A stretch of DNA of 64,000 bases from Guillardia theta CCMP2712. Its lineage: Eukaryota > Cryptophyceae > Pyrenomonadales > Geminigeraceae. The stretch's first letter is position 1. The number at the start of each line of letters is the position of its first letter. The translations under genes and the position numbers were made by a program. Shown piece by piece: positions 55,428 through 64,000 of this stretch. The DNA lies in assembly GCF_000315625.1 (NCBI RefSeq), contig NW_005434628.1, forward strand, positions 164,606-228,605, read 5' to 3'. Below the pieces are notes generated by a model. The model was not told the DNA's origin. It saw only the letters and a list, made by a program, of their open reading frames with translations, and searched no databases.

Positions 55428-55524
55428 TTACAGGGGTACTTGAAAGAACAAAAACAAAACCGAAAAAAAGTCAGAGAGAAGCTTCCTTGACTCTACTAGG
55501 CTACTACGCTGCTCTCGAATGACT

Positions 55525-55560
<36 letters not shown>

Positions 55561-55680
55561 GCTCTACTCCGCCTTGTCCCGCAGTCGTCACCCCACTCCC
55601 TACGGGAGGAGATGAAGCATTGATAGAACGGCAGGAGAGCAGCGTTGAGGCCATCAGGAACACTGGCTCCTAGTGAGCCC
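55428..55680 (-). other. Possible minus-strand exon
   Basis: A frame reading VPDGLNAALLPFYQCFISSR then a C-x-T run that enters a (GAGCAG)n repeat (55525-55560). It may be an upstream exon of the 52-aa candidate. Another frame is equally open, so the call is weak. Confidence 0.25.
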
Positions 55681-55691
55681 ACACATCGAGC

Positions 55692-57951
55692 ATGTCAGGA
55701 CAAGATCATGATCAAGATTCAAGGAGGGAGGGAGGGAGGAGGAGCGCAGCGACTTCAGAACCTTCCCTTCACCGCAGGAACGTGTCAAGAGCGGTCAAGC
55801 GCCCGACGGCATGGTACCCGCCGAGGGACTCAGACTTGAGCAGGTGAGGAGAGGTTTCAAGCGTGAGCTCGGCAACACTTGACATGCTGGCAGAGGAGAC
55901 GTGTTCAAACTTCGGAGGCGGGCTGTGGAGGAGTATGCGGTAAGGGCCAGTAGAGGGCCGGGCTCCTTATGAAGCGATGCATGCAGCGTTACATCGGGAT
56001 GAACCTCCGGCTCGACAAAGGCTTGTTGTGAGGACGGTTCTGACATGGATCGGGCTGATGGGTGACCTCTTGTCTGCAAGGTGGCTGGCAGAGGAGGGAC
56101 TATATGCCGACCTGCCTGAAGGATACAAGGAGATGAAGGACTTCACCGGGAACCCTTATTACTATAACGAGACGACCAAGACCGCCTCTTGGGAGCATCC
56201 CCTCGACGATGTGTACAGGTGGGGACGTGGATGCTGCTTTCGCGCATGTGAGACAGCGGGTTGTGGATGACAGGAAGAAGTACGCCAGCATGCGCTCTCT
56301 TCATGATTCTGCTGATCCGCTAGTTGGAAAACTCCGCCAGCGGTGAGAAATTTGTGCCTTCCACTCGCAGAGGACAAATATGACACGTCACAAGGATGAA
56401 TTCGAGGAGTTCGGAGCCTAGCACGGGCCCCAAGAGGCCATCGCCAATGAAGACTTACTTGCGATGGCTGCTCCTCAGCATGGCAGCCTGTTGCTTCTTC
56501 GCACTCCTCTACCTCCTCTCCAAGTTCTCGCTATGCATGTCGAGGCGATTCAGATGGGAAGGATCGCTGCTGTACCAGGTGCCTCAACTTGTTCCTACCG
56601 CGAGCTGAAGTATTTGAACCAAGACAGCCGCGTGCTTTGGGTCCAGAGAGGCGCTGGCCAAGTCGGGTGAGGATGGGAAGAGCGAGGACGACAGGATCTC
56701 ATCTGACTTGGATTGGAGGGTTGTCGTTCTATCGCGGGAAGAATGGCATTCCTAAGAATGCAAGTTTGGCGTTCGAGTGGTTTATGGTACGTGTCCTGCT
56801 CCACCTCCTCCTCCCCCAGCCTCCACCACCTCCTCTCCCCTCCTCTTCCGCTTCCTCTCCCTCCCTCAGAGCAACACACTCTCCTCCGCTTCTTTCGTAT
56901 TTCCTCCTCCTCACTTCCGATCCATGCAGGAAGGAGCAGCTGTAGCTGATGCAATCTGCCAGAGGATGGCTGGTATCTTGCTGATGAACGGTCTTGACCT
57001 AGGAGGAGGAGGATGGGGTTGTGAGAGAAGGGCAGGCGATGGAGTTGAAAGGGATATCGAGAGATCACGGCAGTTGCTACATGCTGCAGCTCAGAGCGAT
57101 GACATATCTGCCATGGCTTACCTTGGGTGAGTCAAGAGGTGTTGGAGACCGCTTCTTGTCTTCCGCCTCCTCCTCCTTCTTCCCCCTCCTTTGGGGCATA
57201 TTCCTCTTTCTCCATCTCCTCCCCCATCTTCCTCCTCCCTCCCTTCCCCTTTCCCCTTGTGCACTCCCTTCTCCCTTTCCCTCTCCTTCCTGTTTCTTTC
57301 CTTCTCATGCTTTCCTCACAGCTTCATGTATTACACAGTGAAGGAGTATCAGAATTTTGAGGTGAGGGTACAACATGTGCCGACGTCTCCTCATTCTGCT
57401 TTCATCCTGCAGTCTGCTGTTCTCTGGACGAAGAAATCAGCAGAGCGAGGAGACCTGACAGGCATGTTCACGTATGCCATCATGTTCGCAGAGGGAAAAG
57501 CGCTGACAAGGTACTTTCCTGGGAACCCTTCCTCTCCCTTCCTCTCCCTTCCTCCCCCTTCCTCCCCCTTCCTCTCCCATTTCTCCCATGCTTCCTTCGC
57601 CTCTCATCTCCCTTCCGTCAAATAACGACGAGCTCATGTTCACTTGTGCTTGTCAGGGATCTCAGTCGGGCATGCGAATGGCTCCTTCTTGTGGACAAGT
57701 CGGCACTTCCTCCTCCTCCTCCTCCATCCTCCCCCTGACTCTGCTGCCTCTCCAGGCATGGCAGTTCTGATCCTTCCATCGCAAACAAGGCCAAAGTCTA
57801 TCTCTCCATGCTGCAGAGCTCGATTCCCCCCCACGAGGTACTCCCGCTGCCCTCCCTGCCCCCTCTGTGGCTGACGCCTGGCTGCAAGCTGGAAAGGATA
57901 AGGAGGAAGGTGGAAAGATTCTCCCTGGTCAAGCAGGATGACTTCCTGTAG
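55692..57951 (+). CDS. CEP164-type WW domain plus Sel1-repeat protein
   Basis: Starts MSGQDHDQDSRREGGRSAAT. Spliced exons give AVEEYARYIGMNLRLDKGLL joined to WLAEEGLYADLPEGYKEMKD, then FTGNPYYYNETTKTASWEHP. This is the arrangement at the N-terminus of the centriole appendage protein CEP164, where a helix precedes the WW domain. RQRVVDDRKKYASMRSLHDS follows. Downstream exons carry Sel1-like repeats: FYRGKNGIPKNASLAFEWFM, DIERSRQLLHAAAQSDDISA and MAYLGFMYYT, AVLWTKKSAERGDLTGMFTY and AIMFAEGKAL, DLSRACEWLLLVDKSA. The C-terminus is KAKVYLSMLQSSIPPHEVLP, with the stop at 57949-57951. WW domains bind Pro-rich peptides, and Sel1 repeats are protein-binding solenoids. A basal-body link is only suggested by the WW type. 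The exon at 56400-56580 has two possible frames, one of them hydrophobic. Confidence 0.7.
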
Positions 57952-58983
57952 AGTTCAGCTCGAGCTCGCTGCAACAAGCTCGAGCTCGCAGATTAGACCA
58001 GCGTTAGCGGGGATGAACGGGTAGAGGCCCTGCGGCGTGCGAGGCCGTCAGGGAGGAGGAGGAGGATGGGGAAGTGATCTTCAGACCTTGGTTCCATACG
58101 CGAGGTCTGGAGTGATCTGGAGCATGTAAAATCACAACAAGACTAGCAAGTCAGAACAATGCTTCTCCACCATCACTCGCGCCTTGCTCCCGACCCTGAG
58201 CTCCAGGATCGCCATCTCAAGGCCTCCAAGGAGAGTCTCAGATCCTTGCGGGACAGGGCAGGAGCACCTTGGATGACGCTGCCGCATCCCATGCAGAACC
58301 GGAAGGGCTCTCCTCCTAGGTCCGAGTCCTCCCCGCCTGTATCGCCGACGAGGGTGCCTGTATTAAGTCAGACAGCACAAGTTGCGGGCCATGCAGACCG
58401 TCGAGTAGCATGAGCTTGTATCGGATGGAGACCTGGAACAGTTGTCGGTGGGAAGGAGGAAGGGGAGGGAGGAGGATGTACGAAGTCGTTTGGACGAGGC
58501 TGCTCTCCGTGCCCCTCCTGCAAGATCTCCGTCTTGATGCCCTGCGGTCACTCGTTCAATGCTGCAGCCGACACGACATGGATGGAGGGAGGGAGAGAAG
58601 GAGGAGAGAGGGCAAGGGGGGTGAAAGAAGAGGAAGGGGGTGTACCATGATGGGATTTCTATCCAGTCAGTCCAGTCAGAATGCGCCGTAGTTCCTTTAC
58701 CTTTGAAATAACACCGGTAAGGAACCACCACCTCCCCGAGGGAATCGACTCCTTCACTACTCCACCATCTCTCCCTCTCCTCCTCCTCCTCCTCCTCCTT
58801 CCCCCCCTTCTCCCCCTGCTCCTCCTCCCCCTCCTCCCTTCGTTCCTATCGTTCCACTACCCATGGAATAAACCCAGTTCAAAATCCTCTATATGATTTT
58901 TTGGTAGGACCGAAAATGGTCGGGGTGGGGACTTGGCAGAGGGGAGGGGGCAGGGGGAAGGAGATGGAGAGAGAAGATGAGAG
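57952..58983. other. Region with weak coding signal
   Basis: An 84-codon frame (58159-58413, MLLHHHSRLAPDPELQDRHL) and a Cys-rich piece at about 58490-58570 (GCSPCPSCKISVLMPCGHSF) on the plus strand might belong to a small RING-like gene. I could not link them with a credible intron, and a G-rich tract lies between. Pyrimidine tracts fill 58770-58850. Nothing else is seen. Confidence 0.25.
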
Positions 58984-60470
58984 ATGGGGAGATTGATCTT
59001 GAAGAGATATCGACTCTATCCCCTCCTCCTCCTGCTCCTGCTCCTCCTCCTCCTCCTGCCCAGTGATGCTGCAGAATGCTGGGAAACTTGCGATGTGTCC
59101 GCATACACTGGGATGACTCCGCTACAAACTTCGGCCATGGCAGCCGCTTCATCGCCATGGTTGCATGCCCTCGGTCTCCGAGGAGGAGGCATAGATGGCA
59201 TATTGACGGATGACAACGACTATGCATTCTTCAAGCAGAAGTTCAAAAAGAAAGATCAGAAAGCGAGGAAAGCGATTGAGCGAAAGGGGGGCAGGGACGT
59301 TCGGGTCTTCAGGGACGAGGACTACGTCAAGTACGCCATGTCATCTCCTGATGCAACTGATGGCTCCACCTGTCCGTCCCCGCTCTCTCCACCTACTGTG
59401 CCTGACTAGCTGCCATGCGTCCTACCAACATGACAACACAACAACACAAGAACACATCGCGACTTGTCTGTTCCTTGTCATGAAATCACCTCATCCTCCT
59501 CTCAGCGATCATCTTTGACTTGCTTGCTGCAGGAAGAAAGCGAAGGCTTCGCCGGATCTCAAGAGGCTGGAGAGCATGCAGGAGCAGAGGCGAGCCTTCT
59601 TCTTGAAGCAGTTACAAGTCACGAGCAGCGATGACCTGCACAAACTCCTCTGGGAGGTCTCGTACCCCTCCTTCCCTCTCTCCTCCAACTTCACCCTTCG
59701 CTCTGCTCCTCCCTTCCTCTTCCTCACATCTTGCGACTCTTCTCCCCTCCTTCCCCCCTTCTTCGCCACTGACTCCCTCGCTTATCATACCTGAATCAAA
59801 CACCACTCACTCTGCTCTCTCTCCCTCCTCCTCGCACCTTCTGGATCTCCTCCTTGCTCCTCGCTTCCTCTCTTATCCTCCCACAGGCTGTAGAACTTGG
59901 GCAGGATCTTCTCGTGCGGCAGAGCGTGCAGGCAGGAGCAGACGTGAACACTCGATACTCTACGGTAGCCCAGTCCTCTCTTCCGCGCTCGACCTGACGA
60001 CGTTGTAAGATTCCAGGAGACTGGGCAGGCTTTGACATGACCAACATCAACGCTACTGTCCTCCACGTTGCTGCCCGGAATAACTACTCGAGCATCGTTG
60101 AGTTCCTGTGAAGACGCGCAGTTTTTGCTTGTAGTGACGTGTGACGTTGGTTCCTGTCAGGATCGAGAAAGGAGCAGATATCAATGCGCAGACTCGGTTT
60201 GGGATGACCCCGCTTATGACGGCCGCCCACAGGTAGGTGATGGTGCGAGTAACATGCTGGAGAAGGCAGGGAGTCAGGGAGCAGAGAGAAAAGAAGTAGG
60301 AGGGAGGGGAGGGGAGGAATGGAGTGGAAAGAGAAGAGGAGAGAGGAGGGTTGGATAGGTTGTTGATCTGTTTTGCAGAGGGTCTACGAATGCTGCCATT
60401 GCTCTAGTGCAAGCAGGAGCTGATCTCTGGGTCAAAGACACTCGGTGATCCTCCTGCTTCCTCCTCCTCC

Positions 60471-60502
<32 letters not shown>

Positions 60503-60856
60503 CTACTTGCTCCCCTCCTGCTGCTTCTGCATCTCCTCCCGCTATTACGTGCTGCTCTTGCTTCTGCTCCTCCCTCTACCTGGCCATCTCCTCCTCTCTC
60601 CCCGTCGTTCCTGCCCCCTCCCTTCCCCCATCTCGATCTGCTCTCCCACAGGATGGAGGCGAAAGTGAGCCGTTCTCGCAGCGGCTACATCGCCGCTCAG
60701 ATCGCGGAGATCTTTGCTGCTGACTGGAGGATCGCCTTGTGGCTGCGTGAAGTCTGCGAGTGGGACCAGGAGGGAAGAGCAGCTGCCATGCCGCGACCGC
60801 TGGGTGAGGAACCCGATGAAGGGGGCCACGAGGAGGAGGAAGTGGAGGAAGAATAG
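58984..60856 (+). CDS. Ankyrin-repeat protein with N-terminal signal peptide
   Basis: Exon 1 starts MGRLILKRYRLYPLLLLLLL, a long Leu core ending near PSDAAECW. After it come GLRGGGIDGILTDDNDYAFF and a Lys-rich stretch (FKKKDQKARKAIERKGGRDV). Later exons give LKRLESMQEQRRAFFLKQLQ, VRQSVQAGADVNTRYST, NATVLHVAARNNYSSIVEFL, IEKGADINAQTRFGMTPLMT, GSTNAAIALVQAGADLWVKD and the tail VSRSRSGYIAAQIAEIFAAD, an ankyrin solenoid of about four repeats. The stop is at 60854-60856. The leader means entry into the secretory route. With the basic LRGGG segment after it, delivery to the plastid complex (for example the periplastid compartment) is possible but unproven. Introns carry CCT-type tracts. Confidence 0.75.
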
Positions 60857-61787
60857 GGAGGAAGTGGCAGGGAAGCGGAGGAGGAGGAAGTGGCCCGTGG
60901 AGGAGGAGGGGGGGGGGGAGGAGGAGGAGGAGGAATCGAAAGAATGATGGAAGGGAGGGGAGGAATAGGAGGAGGACGAGAGGGAGGAGAAGAAGATATC
61001 CGAGTAGAGCATATGGAATTGGTTATGGAGAGTGTGAGGGAAGGCGAGAGGCAAGAGCGACGGGAAGAGGATAAGCAGGAGCAGGAATGAAAAGGAGAGA
61101 ACAAACACTGGGATAAGAGCAGAGGAGTTGAGAAGGACGAAGACGAAGAGGAAGGGGAGAGGAGAAGGAGGGGAAGGTGGAGGAGAGGAAAGAAAAGGGG
61201 GAAGCGAGGAGGAGGAGGAGGAGGAGGAGGAGGAGCGTGTAGTACTGAAAGGACAGCAGCAAGCGGGCAATACCCTTATCCGTCAGAGACGATACAACTC
61301 AAAAGCTACCAGCGGAGCTGGACAGCTCCTCCTTCTGATGTACGTTGAGAGGACAAAGAACGAGGAAGTGCGGGAGGGGGGGGGAGGAGCCCCAAGCATG
61401 AGTGGGCGACATGGAGGAGAGGGAGACGAGGAGCAGGGGCAGGAGGAGGAGGGGCAGGAGGAGGAGGGAGATGAGGAGGAAGAGGAGGAGGAGGAGGAGG
61501 AGGAGTTTTGACGTCAATTTGCAGGAGTTGAATATTGGATTCTCTACCAAGAAAGGAGAAGTGTGAAAGGGAGTGATTATGAAGGATGATTGCATGTCAG
61601 ATCACAAAGGACAAGATGTAAGATGCGTTTGAATGAGAACATCGGATTTCATGTGTGTGAATGAGAACACGAGATTTCACAGAATATTAAAGTTTATTGT
61701 TGTACGTTCTCATCTTCAGCTCCCTTTCGTCAAAGGTTCATGCTCTCCCGTTGAGTTGATCTGGTTGCGCTTGACCCTGCCATATCG
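60857..61787. other. Purine-rich spacer
   Basis: GGA/GGGGGG-rich low-complexity DNA (60880-61250, 61370-61505) between the ankyrin gene and the coiled-coil gene. A short minus-strand piece ending EELSSSAGSF (stop about 61299) has an acceptor-like ACATCAG before it but no partner. No gene is called. Confidence 0.45.
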
Positions 61788-62707
61788 TCAGCTGCTCTCC
61801 TCCCTCCCCTCCTCTCCTTGCTTGTCCTTGGCAGCTCCTCCGCTGCGAGCCGAGTCTTGGGGGTGGCGAGACGTTGGAGGCGATCGGAGACGGCGGGAGG
61901 ACTGCGAGGTGAGGAGTCGCTAGGAGAAGAAGGTCAGAAACAGGAGGAGCCAGTCATAGGAGGAGGAGGAGAGTTAGGAGGACGAGGAGGAGAAGAAAGA
62001 AGAGGAGAAGCAGCAGCAGTAGAAGAGGAGGAAGAGAAGAAGGTAAATCAGATCCTCGGAATGGGACGGTGGGTAGACAAGGAGGGCAGGAGGAGCAGAG
62101 GTCCAAGGAATTCATTCGATCACGTTGGTCGGGAGATTCGCCTGCTGGTCGACGACGCTTCTTGCTTCTGTTCGGAACGTTGTGAGGGGAGTTGGGAGAA
62201 GAGGGGGAGAGGGAGGGGGGGCAGCTGAGGATGGAAAAGGAAGTAGGGAGGACGAGGACAGAGCAAGTTTGATGGAGGATGGAAGGAGGAGAAGGAAATG
62301 GTAGCGCAGCAAGGCAATCTGCACCTTGGTGTTGGGAGAGATTGTAGGACGAGGTTTGTTCCCAATGTTCCACGGTGGTCTCTCCTGCTGCTCAACCCTA
62401 TCAACCATCTGCTTTCTCCCTCCTGCAAGCAGCTGTGGATCCTCCTCCTCCTCCCCCTCCTCCTGCTTCTCCCCCCCTTCCGCCCTCCTCCACCACCACC
62501 TCCTCCTCTTCCTCCTCTCTGCATACCTTGGTCTCTTTCCTCACCTGCGGCGGCTCCGATCGGGCCCTGAAGCCTCGTCAAGCTTGCTTCACCTCTCCCT
62601 CCCTCACCGAGCTCTTGTCGTCTTCTTCTCCGACGACCCCGGAGAGTCTCCTGCCCTGCTGAGCTGAGAGCCCAAGACACGTCAGAAGTCTCGCGAAACC
62701 CAACATG

Positions 62708-62738
<31 letters not shown>

Positions 62739-63985
62739 TTGCTTTCGGCCTGACTCTGACTCTGACCCCAACCTTCCCTGCTATCAATCCTCCTCCTCCT
62801 CCTCCTCCTCCTCCTCCTCCTCCTCCGCCACTACCACCACCACTACCACCACTACCACCACTACCACCACTACCACCACCACTTCCTCCTCGTCCTCGTG
62901 CACGTGCACGTCCTCGTCCTCGTCCTCGTCTCCTCCTCCTCCTCCTCGTCTCTCCTCCTCCTCCTCCTCGAACGTGCTGTCTCACCTTCTTGCTCGCAAG
63001 CTCTTCCTGCAGGTTCGCAATCGCCCTGCCACTTGAGGTCACATGTGGTCTCCTCAGGCTCTCTCGGTCGGGCAGACATTGTCAAGTCTTCGATCATCTT
63101 GGTGTTTCTCTTCATTTCCTCAGCTTGAACTTGCTGTGAGATGAGATGAGAACATGATGCAAGCACTTCTGATATCTCGCCTTCATCCCCTTGATCTCCA
63201 GCTCATATTTCTATGCACGTGTCAGCATCACCGTTTATCTCCTCCCTTCCCTCTCCTCCACCATCATCATTAACAACAACAACAACATGATCGACACAAA
63301 CAACAACAACAACAACAACACCCACAAACACCCACAACACCCACAACACCCACCACCACCACAACAATAATATGATCGACACAAACAACCACAACAAATA
63401 AAGCAATAACAATCAATGAAAATGACACAAACATGACATGCACAGCAGCGGCGGCAGCACCTCACCTGCTGCATCTTTTTCATACGATCTTTATAGCTCT
63501 TGACGCTTCCTGTCTCAACTGCCCCAGCGCTTTCGCTTGTTCGTCTTGCTGCTGTTTCAGCCTCTTCGCGAATTTTATTTGTCGTGCTGTCAAACACTGC
63601 ACTGCCGATGACCGTCTGCAGGACATGGAGATTGAGGAGCGGGAGGAGCGGAAGGAGCGGGGAAAATAGAGAGGTAGAGGAGGATGAGGATGTAGGAAGT
63701 AGTCAAAGGAGCAGGAGGAAAAAGAGGAGGAGGAAGGAGAAGTCAGCAAAAGCAGAACTTAGCAGGAGCAGAATACAGAAAACAAGTCAAATTTCATATC
63801 ACTGTCGTCATCGGACAGTCCACAAACCAGGAACAAGTCTCACTTCAGCCCTCTCCCTCACCTCGTCCCGTGCTTGCATCAAAGTAGCCAGCAAGTCGTC
63901 AACGTCCACTGCAAGCTTTCCTTCCTCCCACCTGCTACCTCGTCAGTCGCCCTGGCAGGTTTCGGATAGTTTCTAACGTGCTCAT
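61788..63985 (-). CDS. Coiled-coil protein, unresolved ends
   Basis: Exons on the minus strand: MSTLETIRNLPGRLTR (start 63985), WEEGKLAVDVDDLLATLMQA with RDE (about 63860-63930), VFDSTTNKIREEAETAARRT ... SYKDRMKKMQQ (about 63465-63597), KYELEIKGMKARYQ (about 63170-63210), QVQAEEMKRNTKMIEDL spliced to GRAIANLQEELASKK (about 62990-63130), GRRLSGVVGEEDDKSS (about 62612-62665) and MVDRVEQQERPPWNIGNKPR (about 62320-62410). A final frame ends GGAAKDKQGEEGREESS at 61788-61790. The heptad-like, charged make-up indicates a coiled coil. No family is recognised. The gene may begin beyond the right edge. Exon order near the 3' end is provisional. Confidence 0.55.
62788..62965. repeat. (CCT)n(ACCACC)n(CGTCCT)n compound microsatellite
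   Basis: CCT run, then CACTACCAC units, then CGTCCT and CCT again, in an intron of the coiled-coil gene. Confidence 0.9.
63268..63415. repeat. (CAA)n / CACAACAC compound repeat with duplicated segment
   Basis: CAA triplets and ACACCCACA units. The word ATGATCGACACAAACAAC occurs twice (about 63287 and 63372), so the tract includes a local duplication. It lies in an intron of the coiled-coil gene. Confidence 0.85.
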
Positions 63986-64000
63986 GTCTGCCAGTCGACG

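Noticed and set aside
61128-61511. Glu/Gly-rich plus-strand frame of 127 codons
   Set aside because: It is produced by purine tracts in a spacer. There is no start context or homology.

Overview
The window looks like nuclear DNA of a cryptophyte alga close to Guillardia theta. This is inferred, not proven. The supporting signs are dense genes on both strands, each with many short GT-AG introns (mostly 45-60 nt); a nucleus-encoded plastid precursor whose signal peptide is followed directly by Phe (30090-31176); a TNFR-type Cys-repeat protein joined to a Gly-rich domain; EsV-1-7 repeats; and introns and spacers full of GGA/TCC-type microsatellites. I see no bacterial-type operons, tRNA, rRNA or CRISPR array. 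Gene models were built by hand from reading frames, splice sites and family resemblance. Where I added up the exons the frame closed exactly: malate dehydrogenase 332 aa, RhoGDI 220 aa, plastid NTF2-like protein 225 aa, SR protein 300 aa, PH protein 532 aa, a 78-aa protein, and a 221-aa unknown.

Layout. 0-3 kb: ABCD-type ABC transporter (-), cut by the left edge. 3.4-5.9: secreted Cys-repeat/Gly-rich protein (-). 7.0-7.5: 78-aa protein (-). 9.3-13.9: WWE-like repeats leading into an ABHD4/5 (CGI-58)-like hydrolase (+). 14.0-19.3: MIC60/mitofilin (-). 19.9-21.9: decayed tyrosine-recombinase element (+). 22.1-22.4: minisatellite. 22.9-24.5: candidate secreted peptide and an EsV-1-7 repeat protein (+). 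24.6-25.9: cytosolic malate dehydrogenase (-). 27.1-29.6: glycosyltransferase (+). 30.1-31.2: plastid-lumen NTF2-like protein (+). 31.1-32.9: PH-domain protein (-). 33.6-35.6: F-box/WD40 protein (+). 36.4-40.2: RanBP2-zinc-finger/dsRBD protein (-). 40.7-42.4: SR protein (+). 42.8-44.1: two short paralogues, tail to tail. 45.8-50.2: RING-IBR plus MYCBP2-type RING/tandem-cysteine E3 ligase (+). 50.4-51.3: unknown (-). 53.3-54.5: RhoGDI (+). 54.7-55.7: small minus-strand candidates. 55.7-58.0: CEP164-type WW plus Sel1 repeats (+). 59.0-60.9: ankyrin protein with signal peptide (+). 61.8-64.0: coiled-coil protein (-).

Most of these genes are unrelated housekeeping or signalling genes and do not form a pathway. 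The items of most interest are two apparent domain fusions (RBR-like plus RCR-type E3; WWE plus a CGI-58-like hydrolase whose nucleophile is Gly), an RNA-binding protein with a secretory signal, and two recurrent non-coding sequence types. GC-rich islands lie just 5' of several genes. GGGGTAC-rich AT-leaning segments lie in divergent spacers.
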